A stretch of 64,000 nucleotides of DNA, from positions 28,067-92,066 of the forward strand of contig NZ_SNWD01000015.1 of the NCBI RefSeq assembly GCF_004361835.1. The letters run 5' to 3'. Of the stretch, positions 27,867 to 35,723 are shown one piece after another. The notes beneath the pieces are model-generated. The model was not told the origin of the DNA, ran no database searches, and saw nothing but the letters and a program-made list of their open reading frames with translations. Made by a program: the position numbers and the translations under genes. Position 1 is the stretch's first letter. The number at the start of each line of letters is the position of its first letter. This DNA comes from Stakelama pacifica. GTDB lineage: Bacteria > Pseudomonadota > Alphaproteobacteria > Sphingomonadales > Sphingomonadaceae.

Positions 27867-28052
27867 ATGTCGAAGCATGAGCCCAAATCAGACAGCATCG
27901 CGGGCGGCGCCCTGCTCGCCCTCGCCATTCTGGCCGGTGCCGCGATCGGTATCGCGCTGGGCCAGCCGATGATCGGAGCAGTGGCAGGAACCGCGATCGG
28001 CGCGGCAATCGCGCTTGCCGTCTATGTGACCGACCGGCGGCGGCGCGGCTGA
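27867..28052 (+). CDS. Small two-helix glycine-rich membrane protein
   Basis: A 61-residue protein with two predicted hydrophobic segments, GGALLALAILAGAAIGIALG and a second one rich in small residues (IGAVAGTAIGAAIALAVYV), followed by a basic tail (TDRRRRG). The GxxxG-like spacing suggests a glycine-zipper membrane protein. I do not recognise a named family. ATG 27867 is chosen, with AAGG nine bases upstream; ATG 27849 would add six residues. It stands between divergent tamA and a convergent regulator gene. Confidence 0.62.
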   Translation: MSKHEPKSDSIAGGALLALAILAGAAIGIALGQPMIGAVAGTAIGAAIALAVYVTDRRRRG

Positions 28053-28065
28053 CCGGCGAAGCAAG

Positions 28066-28692
28066 CTAATCCGGCACCCGGCCGAGCCAGGCGACGCGGC
28101 CGATCACCTCCACCGCTGACACGGGCTGCGGCCGGATCGGCGGAAAAGCGGGATTGTCGCTGGCGATCATGATCCGCTCGCCCTCGCGCGCGAGGCGTTT
28201 GACCATCAGCACCCCTTCGAGCCGGAGCACGAACAAAGCACCGCGCCTGCCCGGCACCCGCTTCCCCCGATCGACCAGAATCTCGTCGCCATGTTCCAGC
28301 GTCGGGACCATGGAATCGCCGGTCACGCGAATCACCGACGCATCGCCGGGGCGCACGCCGAGATGGCGCAGCAGCGCGGCATCGAACTGCCGCTGCGCGC
28401 CGCGCCCTTCCTCATCCATCAATCCGCCCGCCCCCGCCGCCGCGGCGACATCCAGCGACCGCACCGCGACCACCGGCGAGTGAGTCTCGCCGCCGCCCAA
28501 CCGGCTTTCGGGCACGCCGAAATAGGCAGCGAGCGAGCGCCGGTCGGATTCCGCCAGCGTACGCGGGGTGCCGCGCCGGACATATTGCTGAAGATAGGCA
28601 TCGTTGCGCCCGATCATCCGCGACAGCGCGGCATAGCTTTCGCCGTTTCGGGTCACCAGCGCGTCGAGCGCGGCTCGGGGGTCGCTTTCCAT
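28066..28692 (-). CDS. S24/LexA-fold transcriptional repressor
   Basis: A 208-residue protein. The N terminus has a helix-turn-helix-like segment (ESYAALSRMIGRNDAYLQQYV, residues about 18-38) and the C terminus is a LexA/CI-type peptidase domain with Ser127 in VTGDSMVPTL and Lys165 in LMVKRL. A possible self-cleavage Ala-Gly bond is Ala86-Gly87 in a glycine-rich hinge. Such proteins repress phage or stress genes and are inactivated on RecA-linked signals. It is transcribed divergently from a two-gene unit with a palindromic operator in the 92-base gap, so it probably regulates that unit and itself. Confidence 0.88.
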   Translation of the reverse strand: MESDPRAALDALVTRNGESYAALSRMIGRNDAYLQQYVRRGTPRTLAESDRRSLAAYFGVPESRLGGGETHSPVVAVRSLDVAAAAGAGGLMDEEGRGAQRQFDAALLRHLGVRPGDASVIRVTGDSMVPTLEHGDEILVDRGKRVPGRRGALFVLRLEGVLMVKRLAREGERIMIASDNPAFPPIRPQPVSAVEVIGRVAWLGRVPD

Positions 28693-28708
28693 GGCTGCAT
28701 CTTAATCA

Positions 28709-28737
28709 TAGGAAATATCCTAGACAAGTAGGATTTC
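28709..28737. promoter_or_regulatory. Palindromic operator between S24 repressor and small genes
   Basis: A perfect inverted repeat TAGGA-AATA-TCCTA (28709-28722) is followed 20 bases on by a half-site TAGGATTTC (28729-28737). The AT-rich island lies in GC-rich DNA directly upstream of the repressor start at 28692 and 48 bases from the divergent gene at 28785, as expected for an autoregulatory operator. Confidence 0.65.
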
Positions 28738-28784
28738 ACGGAACAGAAAAAGAACATTGCAGCGCGAATCGAGAGAAGGGAGCG

Positions 28785-28970
28785 ATGGCTTTGTTATGGA
28801 AAATCGAACGCTATCTGCGGCGGACCGACATGCCGCCGACGACATTCGGGCGGCTGGCGGTGGGCGATCCGCGATTCGTGCGCGACCTGCGCAACGGTCG
28901 CGAACCGCGCCAGTCGATGGTCGACCGGATCGAGGCATTTATCGAGCGCAATTCGGAGCCGCGCGCATGA
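28785..28970 (+). CDS. Small 61-residue helical protein, possible DNA-binding
   Basis: A 61-residue protein (opening MALLWKIERYLRR) whose middle TTFGRLAVGDPRFVRDLRNG resembles a short helix-turn-helix recognition region. AAGGGA lies just before the ATG. It is divergent from the S24 repressor and overlaps the next gene by ATGA. I do not recognise a named family; small proteins of this pattern are seen beside repressor genes, but the role is unknown. Confidence 0.72.
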   Translation: MALLWKIERYLRRTDMPPTTFGRLAVGDPRFVRDLRNGREPRQSMVDRIEAFIERNSEPRA

Positions 28971-29281
28971 GCCGGGGCCCCGATGCAGCGACGCTGGTCG
29001 AGCGCGCGCTTGCCCGAAGTGCCGCCGAAACGCAGTGCGATCCGGTCGTCACCGCCGCTGAATGGGAAAGCTGGGCCAGCGTCACCTTCACCGGCGCGCG
29101 CCACCGGATCGAATTGTCGCTGAGCGATGGCGAGGCGACACGCATGTGGCTGGCCGGACTGGCGGAGCGCGAGTTCGCTTTACCCGGCCATCTGGTTGCC
29201 GATCTGGAAGTAGCAAAGGTCAGCGCAAGGGCGAACCGGCGTATCGCGACGATCCATGTGCTGACCGTCGAAGACCGGTGA
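28967..29281 (+). CDS. Uncharacterised 104-residue protein downstream of the small HTH-like gene
   Basis: A 104-residue protein (opening MSRGPDAATLVERALARS) translationally coupled to the preceding gene by an ATGA overlap. It contains the basic, mixed sequence GARHRIELSLSDGEATRMWL, then LAEREFALPGHLVADLEVAK and ends TIHVLTVEDR, which looks like a small alpha/beta domain. No signal peptide and no known family recognised. Its stop abuts the convergent membrane gene (stop at 29282). It is likely under the same operator as the preceding gene. Confidence 0.72.
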   Translation: MSRGPDAATLVERALARSAAETQCDPVVTAAEWESWASVTFTGARHRIELSLSDGEATRMWLAGLAEREFALPGHLVADLEVAKVSARANRRIATIHVLTVEDR

Positions 29282-30043
29282 TCAGCGCGTGACGGCCCGC
29301 TTGCGCAAATCGTCGAGGACCGAGCGGAGCGGCGTTTCGGACCGCACCGGCCGGGTGGTTTCGGCGGCTTTGCGCGCGCTGCGGCGATGGCGTTCGCGCC
29401 GGTCGAGCCCGCGTTCGAGCCGTTCAAGCAGCAACGTGATATTGGTGTCGGGCGAAGGAGCCGGAAAAGCGGGCGTGGCGGAAACGGTCCGGTTCTCCTC
29501 CTCCGGGTGGGAAGGCTTGAGCGCGAGCGGTGCAGGCCGGACCGGGACCGCCTCGACCACAGGCGGTGCGTCCGTTTGGCTGTCGGGATGGGGCAGTGCA
29601 GGCTGCCGCCCGGCAGGCGCGGGCACCGGCGCTTCGGGCAAGGCGCCTGCAGGGGCGGCAACTTCGACCGGTACGGGCGCCGCTGCGGGTTCGGGCGAAG
29701 TCTCCGCCACGATGCCCGGTTCCGCCTGTTCTTTCGCCGCCGGGGTTTCACGCCGCGACGGCAGCGAACGCGTCCGTGGCCTGCGGCTGGTCAGCCGGGC
29801 GCTCCACAATTCCACCACCACCGACAGGCAGAGTGCCGCCGTCGCGATCGCCGCGCCCAGCGCCAGCAGCGCGCGAAAGGTCGCATCTGGCGTTATATGC
29901 GTTATCGGCGCCAGCACATCCTTCAGCAACGCATCCGGCATCTCGATCACCGCGAGCGCGACGAGCGCCGCAGCGCACAGGGGGATGATCGCCGCGCCGA
30001 TCACGGCGGCACTGAAACGGGGCTGGGCTGAGCGCATCGTCAT
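29282..30043 (-). CDS. Uncharacterised two-helix membrane protein with Pro/Ala-rich domain
   Basis: A 253-residue protein with two N-terminal transmembrane segments (about AAVIGAAIIPLCAAALVALAV and ALLALGAAIATAALCLSVVV), a long low-complexity Pro/Ala/Val-rich region (about residues 95-190), and a basic helical C terminus (LERLERGLDRRERHRRSARK). No known family recognised. It overlaps the stop of the upstream glycosyltransferase gene by ATGA, so it is the second gene of that operon and may act in polysaccharide export or glycosylation. Confidence 0.7.
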   Translation of the reverse strand: MTMRSAQPRFSAAVIGAAIIPLCAAALVALAVIEMPDALLKDVLAPITHITPDATFRALLALGAAIATAALCLSVVVELWSARLTSRRPRTRSLPSRRETPAAKEQAEPGIVAETSPEPAAAPVPVEVAAPAGALPEAPVPAPAGRQPALPHPDSQTDAPPVVEAVPVRPAPLALKPSHPEEENRTVSATPAFPAPSPDTNITLLLERLERGLDRRERHRRSARKAAETTRPVRSETPLRSVLDDLRKRAVTR

Positions 30044-31245
30044 CTCGCCTTCCCTTGTACGAGCGAATGGTAAACAGGACGATAGCGCGCGACATTATCC
30101 GCCCAGTTGCGTTCGCGCTCGACAAAAGCACGCGCGGTATCGCGCCGCGCTTCCCATCCGCCGCGATTCCCGAGCAGATCGGCAAGCGCGCGCGCCATGG
30201 CTGCGGGCTTGCCCGGCGGGAACAGCGTCCCGGTCAAGCCGTCGCGAATCAGCTCACGATGGCCGCCGACATCGGATGCAGCGACGAGCCGCCGCTGCGC
30301 CATCGCCTCCAGCGGTTTCAGCGGGGTGACGAGATCGGTGAGCCGCATACGCTTTCGCGGATAGACCAATATGTCGATCAGCCCGTAATAGCGCTCCACC
30401 GCCTGATGCGGCACGCGGCCGGTGAAATGGATGTGCCCGGCCACCGGCGACGCCTGCGCCGCCGCACGCAGCGCCGCTTCCTCCGGCCCGCCGCCGACCA
30501 GCAACAGATGCGCGCGCGACCGCTTTTCCACGAGGTACGGCATCGCCGCGATCAGATCGTCGAGCCCTTCATAATCGTAGAAACTGCCGATAAAGCCCAG
30601 CAATTCGGCATCGCCAAGGCCGAGTTCGCGCGCCAGCGCATCGTCGCGCGGCGGCACGGTACCGAACAATTCCATATCGACACCATTGGGCGACACCATG
30701 ATCTTTTGCCCGTCAACGCCGCGCCCGATCAGATCATCGCGCAGCCCGTCGCAGATCACCGCCACGGCGTCGGCGCGCTTCACGAATCGGGTTTCGAGCG
30801 CACGGGTCATCCGATAGCGGGAAGAGCCTGCCCGCCCCGTCCCGATGCCCACCGCCGCATCCTCCCAGAAAGCGCGGATTTCATACATCCAGGGCAGGCC
30901 GCGCCGCCGCGCCGCGCGGTCGGTCGCCATCGCGGTCAGGACCGGCGAATGGGCGTGCAGGATATCGGGGCGAAAGGCGTGAATGACGCTGTCGATTCGT
31001 CTGGCGAAGGCACTGACTTCGGCCAGTTCGGCAAGTCCGGGCGCGCGCTTCGCCGGTGCGGCGGTGCGGTAGAAATCGAGCCCGTCAATCCGCTCCGCCG
31101 CTGCATCGCATGCGCCCTGACGCGGACCGGTGACGCCCGCCACCTGCCAGCCGCTCGCAATCTGCGCCTTCAGTATCGCGCGGGTGCGAAAGCTGTACCC
31201 GCTGTGCAGCGGCAGCGAATGGTCGAGAATGTGAAGAATTCGCAT
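30040..31245 (-). CDS. Exosortase A-associated glycosyltransferase (GT4-like)
   Basis: A 401-residue glycosyltransferase. The opening MRILHILDHSLPLHSGYSFR and the following TRAILKAQ match what I know of the exosortase/PEP-CTERM-associated glycosyltransferase family (TIGR04063). GT4 features are present: VSPNGVDMELF, FIGSFYDYEGLDDLIAAMP and TPLKPLEAMAQRRLVAASDVGGHREL. It transfers an unidentified sugar, probably in the cytoplasm, to a lipid-linked or protein glycan. ATG 31245 is chosen as it starts the beta strand MRILHIL. It is divergent from the O-ligase-like gene. Confidence 0.86.
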   Translation of the reverse strand: MRILHILDHSLPLHSGYSFRTRAILKAQIASGWQVAGVTGPRQGACDAAAERIDGLDFYRTAAPAKRAPGLAELAEVSAFARRIDSVIHAFRPDILHAHSPVLTAMATDRAARRRGLPWMYEIRAFWEDAAVGIGTGRAGSSRYRMTRALETRFVKRADAVAVICDGLRDDLIGRGVDGQKIMVSPNGVDMELFGTVPPRDDALARELGLGDAELLGFIGSFYDYEGLDDLIAAMPYLVEKRSRAHLLLVGGGPEEAALRAAAQASPVAGHIHFTGRVPHQAVERYYGLIDILVYPRKRMRLTDLVTPLKPLEAMAQRRLVAASDVGGHRELIRDGLTGTLFPPGKPAAMARALADLLGNRGGWEARRDTARAFVERERNWADNVARYRPVYHSLVQGKAR

Positions 31246-31360
31246 GATTGCTCCATGCCATCCCAACATTTAACGCGCCGTCAACCGGAGCCGGAATAGA
31301 TATGGGTGGCAAGCAGGGCATGTGGCCCGGATCGGGGCAAAGAGGAATGGGCGAAGCGCA

Positions 31361-31513
31361 ATGATCGACACTTTCTCGCTTGCGCTCACCCATGGCCTGT
31401 TGATGCTGACGGCCTGGCTGTTGTTCCGCCGCCACGATCTCGACAGCGAAGCGCCCTCCAGCGAAGACGAAGGTGCCGGGCACAGGCGGCGTTGGGGCGG
31501 CAGGCGTGCGTGA
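31361..31513 (+). CDS. Small single-helix membrane protein before the O-ligase gene
   Basis: A 50-residue open frame with a hydrophobic helix (MIDTFSLALTHGLLMLTAWL), FRRHDLD, an acidic patch and a basic tail. It overlaps the GTG start of the O-ligase-like gene by eight bases, so translation could be coupled. No clear ribosome-binding site precedes the ATG. It is plausible but unproven. Confidence 0.45.
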   Translation: MIDTFSLALTHGLLMLTAWLLFRRHDLDSEAPSSEDEGAGHRRRWGGRRA

Positions 31514-32855
31514 CCTTGCCTTTATCGCGTTTCTGGCCGCGCTGTTCGGGATGGGGTTTCGTCGCCCGTTCCTGTTCGTGCTCACTTATGTCTATATCGA
31601 TATCGTGTCGCCGCAGCGGCTGACCTATTTCCTGCTCAATTCGGTGCCGATCTCGCTGATCGCCGCTGCCTGCGCGGTGGGGGGATGGGTGCTGGCCGAC
31701 GACAAGAAAGGCACCCGGATCGCGCCGCGCCAGATCCTGATGCTGATGCTGCTTTTCTATTGCTGGTATACGACGCTGCATGCCGATTTCCCGCTCGCCG
31801 CGCCGGAGAAATGGAACTGGGTATGGAAAGCGCTGGCCTTTGCGATCTTCCTGCCGCTGACGCTGCGCACGCGATTGCGGATCGAGGCGCTGCTGACCTT
31901 CATGGTGCTGTCGGCCGCATCGATCATCATCACCGGCGGGATCAAGACGCTGGGGTCGGGCGGCGGATATGGCCAGCTCGACCTGATGGTGAGCAATAAT
32001 TCGGGCCTGTATGAAGGATCGACCATCTCCACCGTGGCCATCGCGATCATTCCGCTGATCCTTTGGTTTCCGCGCCACGGCACCATCTTTGCGCGCGACT
32101 GGCGGGTGAAGCTGTTCTGCTATGCGCTGGTGTTTGCCTGCCTGCTGATCCCGGTCGGCACGTCGACGCGCACCGGCTTGCTGTGCATCGTGCTGCTGTT
32201 CGTGCTGATGCTGCGCGATGCGAAGCGGCGGCTGCTTTATCTGGGCGGGGCCGGCCTGCTCGCGCTGGTCGCGATCCCCTTCCTCCCCAGCGCCTTTACC
32301 CAGCGGATGGAGACGATCAAAACCTATCAGGGCGATGAAAGCGCCTCTACCCGGCTGGCGGTGTGGAAATGGACGATCGCTTATGCCCGCGAACATCCGC
32401 TGGGCGGCGGGTTCGAGGCCTATCGTCAGAACCATATCCGCTATGACACCGTGAAGACCGAGGGCACCGCCGATAATCGCCAGATCGACCGGTCGCTGAC
32501 GGTCGACAGCGGCCGCGCCTATCACAGCGCCTATTTCGAGATGCTGGGCGAACAGGGCTATCCAGGCCTAGCGCTATGGCTGATGATCAACGCGATCGGC
32601 CTGATCCGCATGGAGGTGCTGCGCCGCCGCTATGCCAAACCGGCCGAGGGCGAGGAATGGATTTCGCCGCTCGCCAGTGCATTGGAGCATGCGCATCTCA
32701 TCTATCTGCTCGGCGCTGCGTTCATCGCGATCGCGTTTCAGCCGTTCATCTATATGCTGATCGGCGCGCAGATCGGGCTCGACACCTATCTTGCCCGCAA
32801 ACGCAGCGAGCAGGCCTGGCGCCCGCTCCGCGCGCGGCGCACGGCGATGGCATGA
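31506..32855 (+). CDS. Exosortase A-associated O-glycosylation ligase (Wzy/O-ligase-like)
   Basis: A 449-residue polytopic membrane protein. It matches the exosortase A-associated O-ligase-like family (TIGR03097): the N terminus VRDLAFIAFLAALFGMGF, FVLTYVYIDIVSPQRL, the SGGIKTLGSGGGYGQ-like loop (ITGGIKTLGSGGGYG), NNSGLYEGSTISTVAIAIIP, and a long periplasmic loop with AREHPLGGGFEAYRQNHIRY. About ten hydrophobic helices are visible. It probably joins a glycan to an acceptor on the periplasmic side. GTG at 31506 is chosen because it begins the helix VRDLAF. It overlaps the acyltransferase start by ATGA. Confidence 0.85.
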   Translation: MRDLAFIAFLAALFGMGFRRPFLFVLTYVYIDIVSPQRLTYFLLNSVPISLIAAACAVGGWVLADDKKGTRIAPRQILMLMLLFYCWYTTLHADFPLAAPEKWNWVWKALAFAIFLPLTLRTRLRIEALLTFMVLSAASIIITGGIKTLGSGGGYGQLDLMVSNNSGLYEGSTISTVAIAIIPLILWFPRHGTIFARDWRVKLFCYALVFACLLIPVGTSTRTGLLCIVLLFVLMLRDAKRRLLYLGGAGLLALVAIPFLPSAFTQRMETIKTYQGDESASTRLAVWKWTIAYAREHPLGGGFEAYRQNHIRYDTVKTEGTADNRQIDRSLTVDSGRAYHSAYFEMLGEQGYPGLALWLMINAIGLIRMEVLRRRYAKPAEGEEWISPLASALEHAHLIYLLGAAFIAIAFQPFIYMLIGAQIGLDTYLARKRSEQAWRPLRARRTAMA

Positions 32856-33946
32856 CCGACAAGCCCGAACTGCGCGCGCTGACCGGCATTCGCGGGATCG
32901 CGGCATGGTTCGTGGTTCTGTATCATATCCGCCTGTCGATCGCGGGGCTGCCGGGCTGGGCGCTGAGCGTGTTCGCCAAAGGCTATCTGGCGGTCGATTT
33001 CTTCTTCCTGCTGTCGGGGTTCGTACTGTGGCTGACCTATGGGGCGCGGCTGCGCGGCGGCGGCATAGCGGGGGTCGCGCATTTCTGGCAGCGGCGGGTG
33101 GCGCGAATCTGGCCGCTGCATCTGTTCATGCTGGGCTGCGCAGTGGCGCTCGCGCTGCTGCTCGCGGCGACCGGGCGGCATGACCCGGCCGAGTTTCCCT
33201 TTGGCGAGCTGCCGCTGCATGTCCTGCTGATCCAGAACTGGGGGCTGACCGACCGGCTGAGCTGGAACGATCCCGCATGGTCGATCTCGGCCGAGTGGGC
33301 GGCGTATCTGCTGTTCCCGCTCTTCGTCGCGCTGGTCGACTGGCGCAGGGTGCCGGGCATCGGCGTGGTCGCCGGCATCGCTGCGCTGTTGCTGGCGCTG
33401 CACGGCGTAATGGCGGCAAGCGGTGCGGCGACGCTGGGACAGGATATCAGCCATTTGGGGCTGGTCCGCTGCCTGTTCGAATTCGTCGCCGGGACGGGCA
33501 TCTGCGCGCTGTGGCTGCGCTGTGCCGAGCGCCCCCTGCCCGCGATTATCGCCAGCCTCGCGCTCGGCATAGCGGCGGGCGCTGCGACCATCGCCGGGCG
33601 GGTTCCCGAAACGCTGGGAGCGCCGATCGCCTTTGCCGCGCTGCTGCTGTTCCTCGCGCTTACCTGCGGCATGCGCGGCAATGCGCTGGAAAGCCGGGCG
33701 ATCCATTATCTGGGGGAGATCAGCTATGCGACCTATCTCGGCCATTTCCTGCTGTGGAAGGCGTTCAAGCTGGCATTCGTGACCGATGCCTATGATGTCG
33801 CGCCGGGGCTGATCGGCCTGTATCTGATCGGCGTGCTACTATCCTCGATCGCGCTCTATCATATGGTCGAGCGGCCCGCGCAGCGCCGGGTGAACGCAAT
33901 CGGCACGGAAAAAGGGGCGAAGCCGCCGCAGCCGCTCCGCCCCTGA
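32852..33946 (+). CDS. Acyltransferase family 3 protein
   Basis: A 364-residue membrane protein of the acyltransferase-3 family, with about ten hydrophobic segments. The opening ELRALTGIRGIAAWFVVLYH contains His25, the expected catalytic histidine, and the RxxR-like segment QRRVARIWPLHLF and WSISAEWAAYLLFPLF match the family. Such enzymes O-acetylate or otherwise acylate sugars of surface polysaccharides. It overlaps the O-ligase gene by ATGA, so it likely modifies the same glycan. Confidence 0.9.
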   Translation: MTDKPELRALTGIRGIAAWFVVLYHIRLSIAGLPGWALSVFAKGYLAVDFFFLLSGFVLWLTYGARLRGGGIAGVAHFWQRRVARIWPLHLFMLGCAVALALLLAATGRHDPAEFPFGELPLHVLLIQNWGLTDRLSWNDPAWSISAEWAAYLLFPLFVALVDWRRVPGIGVVAGIAALLLALHGVMAASGAATLGQDISHLGLVRCLFEFVAGTGICALWLRCAERPLPAIIASLALGIAAGAATIAGRVPETLGAPIAFAALLLFLALTCGMRGNALESRAIHYLGEISYATYLGHFLLWKAFKLAFVTDAYDVAPGLIGLYLIGVLLSSIALYHMVERPAQRRVNAIGTEKGAKPPQPLRP

Positions 33947-33984
33947 TTATTGGGACCGGGACAATAGTGCCGTTCGTGGCAATG

Positions 33985-34017
33985 CCCCACCCCACCCCCT
34001 CCCCTGAAGCGGAGGGG
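33985..34017. repeat. CCCCTCCCC-type palindromic repeat between convergent genes
   Basis: CCCCACCCC and CCCCTCC (33996-34002) with GGAGGGG (34011-34017) form a hairpin just after the acyltransferase. In reverse orientation the unit resembles the element inside uvrA (59679-59714), where the order CCCCTCCCCTTCAGGGGAGG and AAGGGGTGGGG is seen. Confidence 0.7.
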
Positions 34018-34027
34018 CTCGTGTGAA

Positions 34028-34582
34028 TCAGGCGGGTTCGTTGACTTTGGTCAGCGCTTCCATGATCGCCTTGTTGAACGCGGGAATATCGTCCGGCTTA
34101 CGGCTGGTGATCAGATTGCCGTCGACGACGACCTCTTCATCGACCACGACCGCACCGGCATTGGCAAGGTCAGTGCGCACCGACGGCCAGCTCGTCGCGC
34201 GGCGGCCCTTGACCACATCGGCTTCGATTAGCAGCCAGGGCGCATGGCAGATCGCAGCGACGGTTTTGTCCTGATCCAGAAAGCCGCGAACGATGTCGAG
34301 CGCCTTGTCCTGAAGCCGCATCGAATCGGGGTTCATCACGCCGCCGGGAAGGACCAGCGCGTCATATTCCGAGACGTTGACCTTATCGAGCGTCATATCG
34401 GGTTTGATCGTCTTGCCGGAATCGCTGTCGGCGACCACGCCCTGAATTTCATCGGTCTTGATTGAGGCGAGAACCACCTCGGCTCCGGCGTCGAGCAGTG
34501 CTTCGCGCGGCTTGAACAGTTCGGACTGTTCGAAACCGTCGGTGGCAAGGATAAGCACTTTCTTTTTTGAAAGATCAGTCAT
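34028..34582 (-). CDS. DJ-1/PfpI-family protein (type 1 glutamine amidotransferase-like)
   Basis: A 184-residue protein with the DJ-1/PfpI fold. VLILATDGFEQSELFKPREAL opens it, LVLPGGVMNPDSMR follows, and the nucleophile elbow AAICHAPWLLIEADVV places Cys112 next to His113. Members are described as deglycases, chaperones or peptidases, and the activity of this one cannot be told from sequence. It is convergent with the acyltransferase gene and divergent from topoisomerase IB. Confidence 0.94.
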   Translation of the reverse strand: MTDLSKKKVLILATDGFEQSELFKPREALLDAGAEVVLASIKTDEIQGVVADSDSGKTIKPDMTLDKVNVSEYDALVLPGGVMNPDSMRLQDKALDIVRGFLDQDKTVAAICHAPWLLIEADVVKGRRATSWPSVRTDLANAGAVVVDEEVVVDGNLITSRKPDDIPAFNKAIMEALTKVNEPA

Positions 34583-34692
34583 TTAGCGTCTCCGTTGGGG
34601 GCTGGAATGCGGCTTCAAGCGCGCCAGCGGTCCAGCGGTTCCGGAACGAAGCGACGAACCGCGCATTCCAATCCGGTCAGATGAGGACAGGC

Positions 34693-35712
34693 ATGGCGAC
34701 GAAGCTGCGATATTGCGACGATTCAGGGCCGGGCATCACCCGGAAAAAAACCCGCCATGACTCCTGGGCCTATTGGGATGCGAAGGGCAATCGCATCACC
34801 GACCGGGCGGAGATCGACCGGCTGAACGCGATCGCCTTGCCCCCTGCTTATCGCGACGCATGGTTCGCGCCGCACGCCGATTGCCACCTTCAGGCGACGG
34901 GATATGACGATAAGGGGCGCAAGCAATATCGCTACCACACCGAGTTTCGCGAAGCGCGCGAGGCGGAGAAATATGAGCGGCTGATCGATTTCGGCAACCG
35001 CCTGCCGCTCTTGCGCAAACAGGTGGAGGCCGATCTTCGCCGCCACGGGCTGGTGCGCGAGCGTGCGGTCGCTGCCGTCGTCCGGCTGCTCGACCTCGGC
35101 CATGTCCGGATCGGCAATGAAAGCTATGCGAAAGCGAATAAGAGTTTCGGCGCGACGACCTTGCGCAAACGCCATGCAAAGGTGCGCGGGCGCACGCTGC
35201 GTCTGAAGTTCACCGCCAAATCGGGCAAGGAGCGCGTCTGCCGCATCACCGACGCCTCGCTCGCACGGTTCGTGAAGAAATGTCAGGATCTGCCCGAACA
35301 GCACCTCTTCCACTATCTCGACGAGGATGGGGAATGCCATCCCGTGACTTCCAGTGACGTAAATGCGTATATTCATGCCGCGATGGGAGAGGACTTCACC
35401 GCCAAGCATTTCCGCACCTGGGGTGCGAGCGTGCTCGCATTCGAGGCGCTGGCGGGTGCTGAGAAAAAACTCAGCCTGAAATCCATGCTCGAACCGGTTA
35501 CCAGCGCGCTGGGCAACACGCCCGCGATCGCACGCAAATCCTATGTCCATCCCCGGCTGATCGAATTGTGCAAGGAAGGGCAGCAGCGGTTTCGCGACAT
35601 GCTTCGCCTGCCACGCACGACCCGCTATCTCAGCCGTATCGAACGCGCGCTGATCGCGTTTCTGAAAGCCGAGGAATCTGCGCTCGCAGACTCCCTTCCC
35701 GAAGCAGCCTGA
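34693..35712 (+). CDS. Type IB DNA topoisomerase (poxvirus-like)
   Basis: A 339-residue topoisomerase IB. The N-terminal domain contains KLRYCDDSGPGITRKKTRHD and KGRKQYRYHTEFREAREAEKY, and the catalytic domain has the RIGNESYAKANKSFGATTLR segment, HFRTWGASVLAFEAL, and the nucleophile Tyr284 in ARKSYVHP. Bacterial TopIB relaxes supercoils by transient 3' phosphotyrosine links. ATG 34693 (MATKLRY) is chosen, with ATG 34681 four codons upstream. It lies 11 bases before the mscS-like gene, so the two may be co-transcribed. Confidence 0.93.
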   Translation: MATKLRYCDDSGPGITRKKTRHDSWAYWDAKGNRITDRAEIDRLNAIALPPAYRDAWFAPHADCHLQATGYDDKGRKQYRYHTEFREAREAEKYERLIDFGNRLPLLRKQVEADLRRHGLVRERAVAAVVRLLDLGHVRIGNESYAKANKSFGATTLRKRHAKVRGRTLRLKFTAKSGKERVCRITDASLARFVKKCQDLPEQHLFHYLDEDGECHPVTSSDVNAYIHAAMGEDFTAKHFRTWGASVLAFEALAGAEKKLSLKSMLEPVTSALGNTPAIARKSYVHPRLIELCKEGQQRFRDMLRLPRTTRYLSRIERALIAFLKAEESALADSLPEAA

Positions 35713-35723
35713 CAGGAGACCCC

